64,000 bases of DNA. Source: Vesta saturnalis (lineage: Eukaryota > Arthropoda > Insecta > Coleoptera > Lampyridae). Made by a program: the position numbers and the translations under genes. The notes beneath the pieces are model-generated. The model saw only the letters and a list, made by a program, of their open reading frames with translations, did not search any database and was not told the origin of the DNA. The stretch spans positions 567,001 through 631,000 of the forward strand of contig JARFJB010000113.1 of the NCBI GenBank assembly GCA_036346205.1. The letters run 5' to 3'. This document shows positions 24,646 through 36,816 of this stretch, in pieces; within the stretch, counting starts at the first letter, position 1; every line of letters starts with the position of its first letter.

Positions 24646-24646
<1 letters not shown>

Positions 24647-24659
24647 TCAATGCCATAAG

Positions 24660-25626
24660 TTTTAGAAACTGGTCAATCCACATGTATTTTGGGTCATAGA
24701 ATCCATTTTTGTATATAGTTTTCCTGTAGGAAGTAGAATAAGTTAGATGTAAGTAAATTTGTATGTGAAAATTTTCATGTTTGTTAAAATTTAGATAAAT
24801 TAGCAATTTTATAAGGAAATATGCCATGTGAGGTGCCTATAGAAAGGAGATTTTGTATAGAATTAAAAAATAATTATGTTTTTACTATCTGGCCACTTAT
24901 AAAAAAGTTATGTATAAAAATAATAATTTACATATTTCTGAAAAATGATTAGCCAATGAGAATTAAGCAGTGTTATGTTTGTACTGACGAAATTTGCTAA
25001 GGTGATGGGTGGTTATTCAGAAGCTATATAAGAAAGTGGCAAAAAAATTTATATCCTCTCTTGTAATTTTTCAAAGTGTGAACATGTTAGTCGAGGTGTA
25101 CATGAATAAAAATTTAAGATCGATCATGTGGTTCGTATACCCTAAAAATTTTATAATACTAAACAATGGAAATTTAAAATTGTGAATAAAAATAAGGTTC
25201 ACGTAAATGTTATGTCGGTATACAAGTGAATGTAAATCGATTTATTTCAATTATTTCGTTTAAATTAAAAATCATTTTAACCAAGTTATCATTGCGTTAT
25301 TATTTTAATTAAAACAAAAATTAAAAAAGTTGCAAGTACATAATAAATTTGAATGCAGATAAAATTACTGTATTTTCGGATAGTCGAGGCAATTTATTTA
25401 AATAAGGTCAACAGTGATTATCATATTAAATTGATGATGGCACAACGTGCTGAAGTTGTAGTAAAACATTACAATTTACTAACACAATCTCTATTGTTTC
25501 ATCTAATCCAAATGTGGTAATTAATTTATTATAATCATAATTAAAATTAAAATTATAAATATTTACCATCACAAAAATTAAATGGCGCTAAACGTGAGGC
25601 AAATCTTTATTAAATAATTTACATCG

Positions 25627-25629
<3 letters not shown>
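24660..25629. other. AT-rich non-coding stretch (copy B)
   Basis: Equivalent to 8207-9175 in copy A and nearly identical. No gene, RNA or transposon end is seen. Confidence 0.4.

Positions 25630-25670
<41 letters not shown>
25630..25670. repeat. (TA)n tract at the left edge of the 2.4-kb segment (copy B)
   Basis: 41 bp of alternating TA, 6 bp shorter than copy A. Confidence 0.93.
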
Positions 25671-25672
<2 letters not shown>

Positions 25673-28041
25673 AGATGGTTAGATATAAGATTAAGACAGG
25701 GATTTGAGAGTATAAGCTTGTAATTCTTATATAGAACAATTTGAGATCAATTACGGTATATTTACACTGCATTTATTTGAAGTATTTTGGTAAACGATTG
25801 AAAGAAATTGATTTGTTTTGATGAGACAGGCTTAATAAGATTTGTACAAGTTGATTCATTCATAAAAAGCATTCTGCTATGTAAGAAACATGTCAGGAAG
25901 GTTAAATGAAGTTATGTTTGTAAGTACGATTAAGTTCGTAGATAATATTTCATTAAATTTACAGGTCACATAAAGTATTTTGGCATTTGGGTATTTTATA
26001 GATGTTTAGCACACAGTCTAAAGTTATGATTATATTAGGAACATATTTTAAGTCAGGTAAAATGCAGGAAAGTTTTGAAAATTTGAAGAAAGGGTTACGG
26101 TACGAACATGATTTAATTATTACTCACAATATTAGTGAAAATATAAGTGCAAAAAAAAAGGTAGTGCATAGTAAACATTAAGCACAATTTACACAACAAT
26201 TTAAAATATGGATAATTACATGCAGATACATTTTTGTGTAAGATTTTTAAAGAAATGTGTTTAACAATATGGATTGTTGATGTGACAAAAATTTAAACGC
26301 TACAATAAAAGTGAACATTAGGAATATTAAAGACAGATTTTATAAGTTGTGTAAGTAACATTTTGATTAAAATGAATGTTAGATGTGTAAATTATATGAA
26401 CATTTAAATAAGTTAGGTTAAGTTTTAAATTTAAGGTTTTTTGCAAATTTATAGTTTTATGGCATAAGTTGAGCTTAGAATAAATTGTTAATGTAATTAA
26501 TAGGAGGTTTTCCTCATTTCCATGCAGCAATTTACTTTGTACAAGTCATTTGAACATAAATTTTTGAAAATGGGGTTAACTACACAAATTTCTTATATGA
26601 AAAGAATTTTCCTTTAAATTTAAGATATTGGAACTGAAATGAATGTTTTCTAATTCAAATTTTCGTGCAGATCACGAATATGTATTTAGTTTAAGTGTAG
26701 AAAGTAAGATTTTTTAGATATAAGCAAATTTAGATTAGGGTAAGTCAAATCGTACATTTGTAACAGATATATATCAAGTGAGGTATCATTTTATGCGGAA
26801 TCTTGCACAGATTTCATTTCTGTTTTTAAAATTTAAATCAGTAGCATATTAAGAAAGTTATAGCATAATTTGTGTTTTGGATAGGTTTTCAAATTGTTTG
26901 GACCAATCACAGACTTGGTTACTTTGTTTGTATTCTTAGAAAAAATTGAAAATTTTGTAGCTAACATGAGATTATATAAGGAATTGTTCCTAAACAGTTT
27001 CTCTCTTTCTCTCTTTTCCATTTGTTTCTCAAAGTTTAAATTTTATGACAAAGGTCAAAGTGTTGTGTTTTGTGTTAACACGTAAGTTTAAAACCACGTT
27101 TATATTCGGAAATCTTGATACGAGTTTAGTGAAGAGACGATAGTTCAGAAACAATTGTTCTTAACCTACAATCTTAAATAAAGTTAGGTTACCGATAAAT
27201 TTCCACATTCGTAAAGTTTGTTTCGATTTAAGTTTAACAGTTTGTTACGATTTAAGTTTAACGTTTTACAAGTTCGGTTGTTGTTATTTGTTTTTGGTTA
27301 TGTTGTCGTAAATAAAAATTATTCAATTTTTTCGAATTGATGTTTATTTCCTGCTGCGACATATTAATAAACGATATTCCATATCGGATGCTAAAAAAGA
27401 AAAATGAATTAAAATAAACATTTTACAACCTTAAATAATATTTAAACCGTGAATTATTGAAACATTTTTAATACAACATTTAAATAAACTATAATAAATA
27501 ATTTAGGGCTTGAGTGAAGACATTTAGGCAATTATAAGCACGATTACCACAAGAAAAGCAACAATTTATCCGAAGGACGTTGATGAAAGTTTGGAAGTAC
27601 TGCAGCAGCAAGTGGAACGGATCAGTAACATCGATCACAAACTGGAAGGAGCCTACATTTGTAAATGGAACCAGCTGAATGAACACATCCTTTTGAATAT
27701 TTGCCGATGCACATGTGAGTTAAAATTTATTATTAACCCTTCAATCTATATTCATTATTTGTGTCCTGCATTTATATTTTATGTATAGGTGTAAATGTTT
27801 ATGCAATAGCGGTGTAAACATCTGTAAAACAATTAAAATTTTAGTCTTCTTTCAAAATTTCAATTTCAATTACAAAATTAATAGATTCACATTTTTAAAT
27901 TACCATTTAACAATTTTGACAGTTTGGTATTTGATTTCAGTTAATACGCGACGCATGCGTCATTGTGCAAACTTTAGTAAGTTTTATTTCACATACACGA
28001 TATTTAATATAAAGTCGAATTTACATAATAAAGAACCATTT
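25671..28041 (+). repeat. 2.4-kb repeated segment (copy B)
   Basis: Near-identical to 9223-11592, with the same TATATAAG-like promoter box, GTAAGT donor, exon-like LEVLQQ block and AATAAA hexamer before the end. The inverted relative is at 49860-52223. Confidence 0.7.
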
Positions 28042-28231
28042 CATAATTCCATTTGTACTTCTGAATGCAATTCAAGTCACATATTATTTTTCCAACAAAT
28101 CAAATTGAACTCTATCCCCATTTGAGATTTGAGCTAGTTCGGTGCATAATAATACATTAATAATTATTACAATTACTCATTTGAATCTTATCCCCTTTAC
28201 GATATACAACGTTTATTTAACATTACAATTT

Positions 28232-28242
28232 TGGCGCAGCAA
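28232..28242 (+). promoter_or_regulatory. Primer-binding site complementary to tRNA-Ser 3' end (copy B)
   Basis: TGGCGCAGCAA again follows TTACAATT. The surrounding leader carries several base changes relative to copy A, unlike the sequence further upstream. Confidence 0.65.
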
Positions 28243-28411
28243 CGTGAGGGCCAGAGTTGTTGGGAAATTTTAAAAAAGTTAATAATTCTGAAGTTAAGTT
28301 TGTTGTTAGTTTTGTCGTTAGTTTTTGTGTTTATTTTTTTTATTTATTTATTATTGTTATATTTAGAGTTAAGTTTAAAAAGGGGTGAATTAAATATTTT
28401 GCATAAAATTC

Positions 28412-30051
28412 ATGCAAGATAAAAGGGTAACTAGATTAGGAAAGATTTACGGGCCTAGAAAAGCACAGTTAGTTGAACAAGAAGTTGATAATAATAGAAA
28501 CATGGAACAAGATAAAGTTGAGAAGGACCTTGAAGGACAACAGGAAGAAGGGAGTCCGGTTAGACAGAGTAAAGGATTACGTACTGACATGATTATAGCT
28601 ATGTTAATAAAAGCCGAAGAAAACAGAAAACAAGCCGAAGAAAAGATGGAAATAAAATTTAACAAGCTCGAAAAAAACAGAAAAGAAGCAGAAGAGAATC
28701 GAAAGAAAGACATGCGAAAAGCAGATGAGAAAATTGAAATTAAATTCAACAAGCTTGAAGAAAATAGGAAAGAAGCAGAGAGTAGAAAGGAGGATATGCG
28801 TAAAAAGAAAAAAATCGAAAGGAGGACATGAGAAGGCTGGAGAGAGCATAAATAGGGAAATGAACAAGTGGGAGGATGATAAGGAGAGATTATTTGACAG
28901 AATGGAGCAAACAAAGGATGAATTAAATAACAATATGCATAGGGAAAATGAAAAATTATAGGGAACAATTATCGAAAACAAGGAAGATGTTGACGATAAA
29001 ATTATGAAATTGGACAAAAATATACGAATTGAGAGCAGGTTAAGAGAAGAAGTTTCGCATGAATTAAATAGTAAAGTTGGGAAGATACAAGAAGCTCATG
29101 AGCAAATATGTTTGCAAGTAGAAAGGAATAAAGATGAGAACAGAAAGCAGATGGGAGAAATATGTAGCAAGCTCAGGATATATGACCATGAATTAGAAGA
29201 ACTAAAAGAGAGAGAACCACGAAAAACTGTACAAATAGGTTGGGAAAATTACATGTGGGGACAAAAGATGCCATACAAGTTCGAAGGGAGAAAATATGAA
29301 TCGCCAATGTTGTTTATCAAGAATATTGAAGAGTATTTTGTAGAAATCAAGGATAATAAGCAAAGGATGCGCCTTATTAGAAAAATGCTTAAAGGGAATT
29401 CTGAGTTGTGGTATAATTTAGTGCAAGAACAAAGCACAGATTTTGAGCAATTTAGGGAATTATTCACAAGGCAATATTGGAGTGATGTACAGCAAAATGT
29501 CATCAGAGAGGAGTTTTCGATAGCAAAGTATGACAAAAACCAAGGGACAACGAGAGAAATTTACATCATGCGTAAATACCAGATAGCACGATATTTTACA
29601 CCAAGCATGAATGAACAGGAAATGGTGCAATACTTGGCAAGGCAACTAAAAAAACAACGTAGCTGAGAATATTATTTTACAAAACATAAAGGACATCGCA
29701 TCATTATTGCAATGTCTTAGAAGATATGATGCATATGAGCAACATCAAAACAAAATAATTATGAAAGAAGGAATTCAATTATAGAAGTAATTGGAATGAC
29801 AGAAGGGACAATAATCATAGGAACGATAGAAGACAATCGGAGAACACAATAATAATGGAAATAATTGGAACGACAGGAGAGATTATACAAATAGAAATTA
29901 TAGAGATGACAACCGTAGAGAATACTATAATAATGGGAATAATAGAGATCACAGTAATAGAGGTGGCAGAGAACGCAATAATTATCAGCAAAGAAGAGGG
30001 GGTTATCATAATGGGTATGATCGTAGTAGAACGCATTGTTACGTGCCAATA
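28412..30051 (+). pseudogene. LTR-retrotransposon gag with coiled coil, better preserved (copy B)
   Basis: Here the ATG at 28412 (MQDKRVTRLGKIYG) is present and the first 139 codons are open, because the TAG of copy A is CAG. A frameshift near 28810 in an A-rich run and a TAG at 28959 separate this from the rest. From 29004 a frame of 220 codons carries more coiled coil (HELNSKVGKIQEAHEQI) and the capsid-like core (MPYKFEGRKYESPMLFIKN ... ELFTRQYWSDVQ). The Asn/Arg/Gly-rich tail extends to about 30050 and lacks the stop seen at about 13470 in copy A. No pol follows. Confidence 0.78.
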
Positions 30052-31990
30052 AGGCAGAGGCAACAAATTAAAGGATGCCGGGGCTTAGTTCGCCGGAGGA
30101 ACTGGATGCGTGGGTGTGTCTATTCTTAAAGGAGACAGAGAGAGAGTTCACTACTCAACCGTAGCTCTTTAACTACCGTTTTGCTCAGAACGGATCGTGC
30201 GTAGGGGAATAAAAGTTTACACTAATTTTGAGCGCCAGGAATCGCCCCTCTACGCAGGCCGCACCGTTATCCCGACTCCTGAATACACGGTGGTACAATG
30301 GTTGAGTAAGGAACTAAAGGAAGAGAAAAGGAGGAAGAAAACAACACCAAACAAAACAACCAAAGTAATGTAGTACATATAAATTTAATTTTAATCGTTG
30401 ATTACTTTTTCAAAACTGTCGAACTTATTCTCACCAAACAAAGATATATTAACATTGTGCCAATTTCTGTTAATAAATAAAAAAATGTTTATATTACAAT
30501 TTTATAAATGAAAGAGTAATATTACTACGATTCAAAATAATCCCAAATTTGACCCAAATACCAAATAAATAAAAAAACAATGTTTATAGTACTTTAGCAA
30601 GTTGCTGGGTAACTATACGCAACCCAAAACCAATTAATTCTAGAGAAAAAGTTTAAATAATTAACTGGAAACGTTTCCTTTGCTTAATGAAAGACCTTTC
30701 ATTGTGTACACTGAAAGAAAACATACATTCTCGCTACCACAAGCGTTTTAGATAACACGAAAAATTAAACGCAGAGTAATGACTAACACTTGCTGCAGCT
30801 TACACAAATAGTATAATTATTCCCTGAAATTATATTATAGATAAGTAATTCTTATTGAAGTTTACAGAAAACACATTAATATTTAATTAATTAACCACCC
30901 AATTAAAGCGGTAACAGTAAAGAAAATAGGAGCGATTCAGTTGACCCACGTTATCAGATAATGAAACTAATAGCAGAGTATAGGCTTAAGAAGGTAGTAG
31001 GATATTAAATCAACCACTGTTAGCTAGAGGTTATTGATCATATTTGTAGATACAATTAAGGTGAGCATTTATATGGTTATTAACCCTAACAGAATTCTAT
31101 ACCTTAATTCATATGCAGTAATGGAAGTAGTAATAATACAGATAAACTCTCTGACCTTATTTGATGGGAGAGTTCTTACTCTAGCGATGGGATCGCAACT
31201 AAAGCAGGTGTAGCACTCCCGATATGATATGTCCAATGGTTTGTTTTAGAGTAGCCAATCCAACTTCCCATTTAAGTTACCGTAAATGTTACACGTGAAG
31301 AAAAGTAGGTTCGTAAGAAGAGTAATGTTTCCTTCTAACTCTCCAAATCGATTGATAATCTAATCGCTAAAAAATAAGGGTAGGTGAGTACGAAGATAAG
31401 AGAAGTTTACGAGCTTACCACTGCGTTGTAAGGCGTGCGATAAATGTAAAACGAGCCTGCTAGGTTCGAATCTAAAGCTTTATACTTGTAGATTGTATGA
31501 GTTCCGTTTCCTAATAAGGAAGATTTTAAATTAGTATCAAATGAAAAATTATAATTCTTACCCCTTAGTGGACACTATTAAATTTTGTTTAAAATCCGCA
31601 AAGTTTGAGATCAATAGGACTAGGAAATTTAGTAGGAATTCCTATTGTTTTGAAATCTTTTACCGAAACAATTTCGTATATTAGAAAGTGTAAAAGAAAT
31701 CACAAAATTTTCGTAGCGTCTACAACATGGCGGAAAAGAAAGTGAAAATTTTGTTATCAAAATCGAATTTGTGATCTATTCAATGTATTGGTTATTCGAT
31801 ACATTAAACCTCGCCCTCTTACGAGAATTTATAACTAACTTGTATTAATTGCATAGTTATGATAAAATTAATTATTAACATTAACATATTTTTTTTTTGT
31901 ACTAATTAGTACATATATAAAGTTAAAATAGATAATTTTATAGCAATTAACAGAATTATGCGCAAATGAATTTTGTATGTTACAAATTCC
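30052..31990. other. Long non-coding stretch downstream of gag (copy B)
   Basis: Equivalent to 13601-15540. No pol, env or RNA gene is visible. It differs from copy A by only scattered single bases. Confidence 0.45.
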
Positions 31991-32130
31991 CCCAGCCTGA
32001 GACCTCGGAAGAGGATTTATAACGACCTACGGTAGGAAAGAAAGAAGGTAGGAGGAAGAGAAGTTTGAGCTTAAGCTTAGGACAAGAAGCCCCAAAATCC
32101 TTGAAACCCAACCCCGTTATATGCCCAACC

Positions 32131-32187
<57 letters not shown>

Positions 32188-33178
32188 CCAAAATCCTCAG
32201 AACCCTCAGTAATAACCCAACCCCAAAATCAACCTGAAAACCCAACCCAAATTAAGAAGACAGAGGAAGAAAGTTAAGTGCGGACAATGACGCATATACC
32301 ACCAGACACCTATGAAGCATACAACTCAAGCATTCCACGAAAGAACAACTTGACTCCGAACTCCACGTGAGCCCTTCGGCATTCTAGGAGAAAAAAAATG
32401 AGAAAAAAACAAAAGTGAAAGGAGAGCATACCGTGAAGCGGTAGTACTTCCAAAAAAACAAAAAACTAGGAGAAAACAAAAAAGGTCTATTACTAAAGTT
32501 AAGGAAGCAAAGTGGATAAGGATGAGGTAATTTGGGTAGGAGGTTGTCTTCGCCTCAGTCATTCCAAAAGCAAGCAATGCGTGGTATACACGAAACCTTA
32601 AAGGACAGTAGAAGAGGAAGAAAGAAGAGAAACCCAACCCACAGGAAAAGTACCCCACCCTCAGGCGTACTTAAGGGTCGGCAGCCTAAAATCCACTAAC
32701 CCAGAAGAAACCTATCCCAACCCGTAGAAAAAAAATAAAGCCCAAATTTTGGCCGAAAGAGTGTAAAAGGATTATAGATTCCAACTCAACCCTATGCCAC
32801 CATGAACTAGCACAGATGATAGGTGCTATTCAGAGATAGTAGGAGAGAAAGAGGAAATCTCATTTGCGGCGAAAATTTTCCCCATTGACTCTGATTCCTG
32901 GGATCCCGTGGTCACCGAAGCTCGCACGGGAAGGCGCACTCATCCCGATCCTCGCAAGTCCTTTCATACAATCATTCATTCAGTAAAAGAAAATAGGAAG
33001 CTAGAGTAGATTTAGATCAAAGATAGCCGATAGGAAAGTGAAATGAAAAGGGCAAGTCTCCGAAGATCCCCTGAGGAAATTAGTACGGAAGACCCTCAGA
33101 GAAATGCAGATGGGAGAAGGAAGGGACCGGATAGAATAGGACCACAAAGGACGGTCTCCGTAGAAGTGGCCTCCTACA
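31991..33178 (+). other. C/A-rich tail of the unit with a short proline-rich frame (copy B)
   Basis: Same as 15541-16728, including the Pro/Gln-rich frame at 32065-32277. Similarity ends abruptly at 33178, the right outer boundary of the tandem duplication. Confidence 0.35.
32134..32182. repeat. (TA)n tract in the C/A-rich tail (copy B)
   Basis: 49 bp of alternating TA. Same length as in copy A. Confidence 0.93.
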
Positions 33179-33275
33179 TAAGTGTAAAAATGTAATACTT
33201 TATGAGTAAATCGAAAAACTACTTTTTACTGCGGAGGCAGTAACTACATAGTTATCAGTGCATTCTTACATGATA

Positions 33276-34547
33276 AAGTCGCTTATTTAGTATTTTTTTC
33301 TCGTGATCAAATGTAAATTAATTTACAATAAATGTTCAAAATGTTGCCCGTTAGACGCAAGACATTGTTGAACCCGTCTTATAACGGCTTCATTTGTAGC
33401 CCTTTGAATTTCTTGTGGAGAAAGAGAATTGAAGGCATTTTGCATTCTTGCAATGCAATCTTCTTTAGTCGTTAGTGATGTAGCATAAACAATATTTTTA
33501 ATTCGACCCCAAAGATAAAAATCCATTGACGTAAGATCAGGTGATCTAGGTGGTCGTGGAAAGGGACCATTATTAACAAACCAACGATCTTCAAAAATTT
33601 CATAAAGTTTCATGGAAACAGCGTTGGTGTTGTGAGGGGACGCACCGTCTTGTTGGTACCATAAATTTTCCCTTTCTAGATTTAATCGGGGTTGAATTCG
33701 AGTGTTTAATATCTCAAGATAATTTTCTCCTAGAAATTAAATTTGTAATCATAAATCGAAACAATCAACTATTTTAAACCTCTCAAATTTTCGTTGTAAA
33801 AATACACGTCAAAGATTTCGTTATTCCGAATAGCACAAATACGTTAAAATTCCAAATTTCCTGAAAATGGCATTCGCGAATTGGATTGCTATTTTCGTTA
33901 TTCCAGTAATGTGAGTTTCGGCGATTAAATATGCCATTTTTCGTAAATTTAGATTCGTCCGTCCATATGATATTAGTAAAAAAATTAGGAATTTCTTGTA
34001 TTTTGAGCAAAATTGTTTCACAAAATTCTATACGTTTCAAGAAAGCCGCATCTTTCAAATGTTGAACTAATTGTAAACAGTATGGTGTAAACTTATGTTT
34101 CTTAAGAATTCTTCTGACAGTTGTTGGTGCCAATATCTGTTTTCGCGTCGTTTATGGAATTACACGGATAGGCACGGAAATATCCTAAAGTATATCCTAT
34201 AGTAATAAAAAATAGGGGTTTCCATTTGATTTTTTTGAGTAACTTTTATTTTTGATAGTCAAGTTTAGACATTCATAATTTTATTTTTATGAAAATACAA
34301 ATGTTATTTTTGCAGACTGTTGCAATAAACCTTTGCCTACAACACCTCAAAGTTTTATTCAAATTGTTTGACAGGAACAGAACAATTAACGAGTATTGCT
34401 AATACCGTATCTGTCAATTTTTTTAGAAAATGTTTTTTTAAATGACTGAAATTGCGTATCTAGTTTATTTAACAAACTTACCTTAAAATTCGACATAGAA
34501 TTCAAAAATGTATTAATATACGGGTGTTCCATTTAAAATAAGCGACT
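33276..34547 (-). mobile_element. Mariner-superfamily element, degraded
   Basis: AAGTCGCTTATTT at 33276-33288 and its reverse complement AAATAAGCGACT at 34536-34547 form a short inverted pair around a broken transposase on the minus strand. The 1.27-kb length suits a mariner-like element. The exact outer ends and TA target duplication are not clear, because the sequence beyond the right repeat is itself repetitive. Confidence 0.55.
33323..34133 (-). pseudogene. Mariner-like transposase, disrupted
   Basis: The minus strand from 34133 encodes a helix-turn-helix remnant (TTVRRILKKHKF) and then IIWTDESKFTKNGIFNRRNSHYW, which contains the first catalytic Asp of the DDE_3-type core. After frame breaks at 33613-33783, the C-terminal part resumes with FPRPPRSPDLTSMDFYLWGRIK, the third acidic position, and ends in the NGQHFEHLL tail common in insect copies. 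The central catalytic Asp region is damaged. It is a dead copy. Confidence 0.85.
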
Positions 34548-34553
34548 ATACCG

Positions 34554-34574
34554 ACTTCCGGTATAACCGGAAGT
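34554..34574. repeat. Short perfect inverted repeat
   Basis: ACTTCCGG-TATAA-CCGGAAGT: 8-bp arms around a 5-bp loop, just outside the right end of the mariner-like element. Confidence 0.85.
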
Positions 34575-34590
34575 GGTACTAACGTGAAAA

Positions 34591-34703
34591 TATTTTAGAT
34601 GAGTTAGCCCTAACACCATTACCCTGTCACCAAATTTTCAAAATTATACTAAGTTAGGTTTAGCAGATACTCATGGATCAGCTCCCAAAGGCGGACCCTG
34701 TAT
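34591..34703 (+). repeat. 113-bp direct repeat, first copy
   Basis: Starts TATTTTAGATGAGTTAGCCC and ends GCGGACCCTGTAT. The second copy at 34785-34898 differs at only a few positions. A (TA)n tract lies between them. Confidence 0.95.
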
Positions 34704-34737
34704 ACCTCTGTAGCTGCACTTAGGTTTACATTCGTTA

Positions 34738-34744
<7 letters not shown>

Positions 34745-34779
<35 letters not shown>
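34745..34779. repeat. (TA)n tract between the 113-bp repeats
   Basis: 35 bp of alternating TA immediately upstream of the second repeat copy. Confidence 0.93.
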
Positions 34780-34784
<5 letters not shown>

Positions 34785-34787
<3 letters not shown>

Positions 34788-34898
34788 TTTAGATGAGTTA
34801 GCCCTAACATCATTACCCTGTCACCAAATTTTCAAAATTATACTAAGTTTGGTTTAGCAGATACTCATAGGATCAGCTCCCAAAGGCGGACCCTGTAT
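34785..34898 (+). repeat. 113-bp direct repeat, second copy
   Basis: Nearly identical to 34591-34703, with one inserted base and two or three substitutions. The pair could be a local tandem duplication or the remains of two insertions. Confidence 0.95.
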
Positions 34899-34961
34899 GT
34901 TAAATATAATAATTCTTTACAATGTTATAAAGTAACTAAGATTCTAATTTCTGCTTTAAAT

Positions 34962-36130
34962 TCAAATATTGGACATCTTATAATTAAAAGTCATCACCTT
35001 CACTTTCAATATTATCTTCACTCGACTCTCCAACTGTCTTCCAACGCTTTTGTTGTAATACTGTTTACAATTTGCCCATATTAACTCGATAGGGTTGAAT
35101 TGGCAGTGGTACGGAGGTAAACGTAAAGTTTGATGTCCCCATTGATGAGCGATTTCACCAATTGCATATATTTTTGGAACTTGTAATAATTCCACTTTCA
35201 GCATATCATTCGAATGAGCAATGTTGTGTTTTCTTAAAAATTGAAGATCTTCTTTCTTCCTACATACTACTTGAAGGTAATTTTTCTACTAATGTAGAAT
35301 GATAACTGGCATTGTCAAGAATTATCAAACCTAATTTATTAGGTTAAAATATTTTAACAAATCGAACTATTTTAATCACCGTTTCCCTTCCCCTAGCGGT
35401 TTGTTTTTTGTGCTTTTCAAATCACTATCATGCCATGATTTTCGAACGCTTCCTCGACTAAAAATCCACGTCTCATCCAAAAAGACAGGATCTTAAATAA
35501 TTTCACAACTTTTATTAGCAAAATATTTTCGCAAAAATGTTGCTCGGGCACCAGCAATATGAACCTGCTCCATTAAATGCCTTCTTCCATCGTCAACTTT
35601 GAATTCAAAACCAATTTTGTGTAACAATTGTTTCAAACTCGTTTTACTGAAGGTAAATATTTTATCTTCTTTAAGTTCAGTTTGGAGTTTTTCGATAGTA
35701 ATATGTGAGCCTAAAATTAAACAGTGATTAACTCCTTCTCAACAATAATTTCTGAATTATTTACTGGTTGCATGCATGGTGCAAATTTTTCATTTCAAAA
35801 CATCTTTTACGTATTCGTCGACATCCTCTGACTTCGACTTCATACGCAGCCTATGTTTTTGCGGTGAATCCGGCGCCGATTTCCTAGATCCTACAGTGAG
35901 ATCCATTCTTGCCTTTGTCCTAGTTACGGTTTTCTCGGAAATGCTGTATGCGAGAGCAGTGCGCTGCAACATAATATACATAAATATAAACTTAAATAGT
36001 GAAAATTATTAGCATACCTGAATAATGGAGGTTAAAGGTAAACTTGGTCCCCCGTTATCGCGTTCCAATCTCGAAATAATGCAATATATTCATTAACATT
36101 ACTTGAGTTTGGCTTTTCAAAGATTTACCT
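34962..36130 (-). pseudogene. Tc1-like transposase, disrupted
   Basis: On the minus strand an N-terminal segment (35981-35790) has a DNA-binding motif (AYSISEKTVTRTKA) and a basic linker (PQKHRLRMKSKSEDVDEYV). A likely intron with GTATGCT and TTGCAG ends lies upstream. Then come FLDETWIFSRGSVRKSW (first catalytic Asp, near 35490), LDNASYHS (second Asp, near 35310) and LRLPPYHCQFNPIELIW (third acidic residue, in the frame at 35204-34962). Stops and shifts separate these blocks. The pattern is that of an insect IS630/Tc1-type DDE transposase. I could not place its terminal repeats. Confidence 0.8.
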
Positions 36131-36434
36131 TTTAATGACATCATTATTTGCTGCAAAATAAATAAATGCATTCAATCAATTGGAAATACATTTTGCATTA
36201 TAAACTTACCTGGTAATAGAGAATATTAATGATAATAGTTTTGAAAAAAACTGTTGTTTACAAATGCAATGGAAACTAATAAATTACGAAGCGAAAGAAA
36301 AATTATTATAACTACAAAACACGATTGGATTATACGAAACGAAATACTACGAAGAATAATTTGAGGTTAATTAGCCGAGAAGACATCTGACAGCGTCGTG
36401 CGCTTAGACTTTAGAATCGACATACGTTTTTAAG
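36131..36434. other. Non-coding stretch between Tc1-like remnant and MITE candidate
   Basis: AT-rich with no supported gene. The left part may still belong to the 5' region of the Tc1-like transposon, because splice-site-like TTACCT sequences occur at 36128 and 36206 on the minus-strand gene. Confidence 0.35.
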
Positions 36435-36816
36435 TCCTGCATTTAAAATATATAGCAGACTTTAAGTGGTAACTTCGCACTAAGATTAAGGAAACATGCA
36501 TTTCACAGTAATCATTATATTCCCACTCTCGAGTCCGCCATGAGACACCTCTCCCGGCGCTACTATACCTCCTTACATTAAATGGCGAGAAGTACAAAAT
36601 TGTAAATGCATTTTAAGACTCTAAAATTCATAAAATTCAAAAACATGTCAGTAGTTGGGGGTATGTCAATAATTGATGCCCTTACTTTACAACACTTCTG
36701 TGAAAAACTGCATTTATTAGTACCTCATCATCCCATTGTAGAGCAGTAAATTTTTGAAGGCTTGCACGAAATACAACTAATGTGACAAATTGCAAACATA
36801 TATTTTAAATGCAGGA
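36435..36816. mobile_element. MITE candidate with 19-bp perfect inverted repeats
   Basis: TCCTGCATTTAAAATATAT at 36435-36453 is repeated as its exact reverse complement at 36798-36816, enclosing 382 bp with no coding capacity. That is the form of a miniature inverted-repeat element. Target duplications are not clear. TAAG on the left and TAAA on the right could be a decayed 3-bp TAA. Confidence 0.5.

Larger units (their letters stand above)
17375..24652 (+). mobile_element. P-like DNA transposon, copy B, with nested piggyBac
   Basis: Same ends (CATTGAGTACATG on the left, the (TA)n-split repeat on the right) and the same CCATAAG direct repeats at 17368-17374 and 24653-24659. An identical target duplication in both units shows that the P-like element was in place before the unit was duplicated. 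Confidence 0.82.
16732..33178 (+). repeat. Tandem duplication, copy B (about 16.45 kb)
   Basis: Second unit, directly downstream of copy A. The junction at 16729-16731 is only a few bases long. The right end is set where copy A continues CTAC-TTGCC and copy B continues CTAC-ATAAGTG, so similarity stops at about 33178. It carries the same nested elements in the same positions as copy A. Some reading frames are better preserved here (the gag start and N-terminal half, and one piggyBac segment) and others worse (the piggyBac C-terminal half, and one P-transposase segment). Confidence 0.97.
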
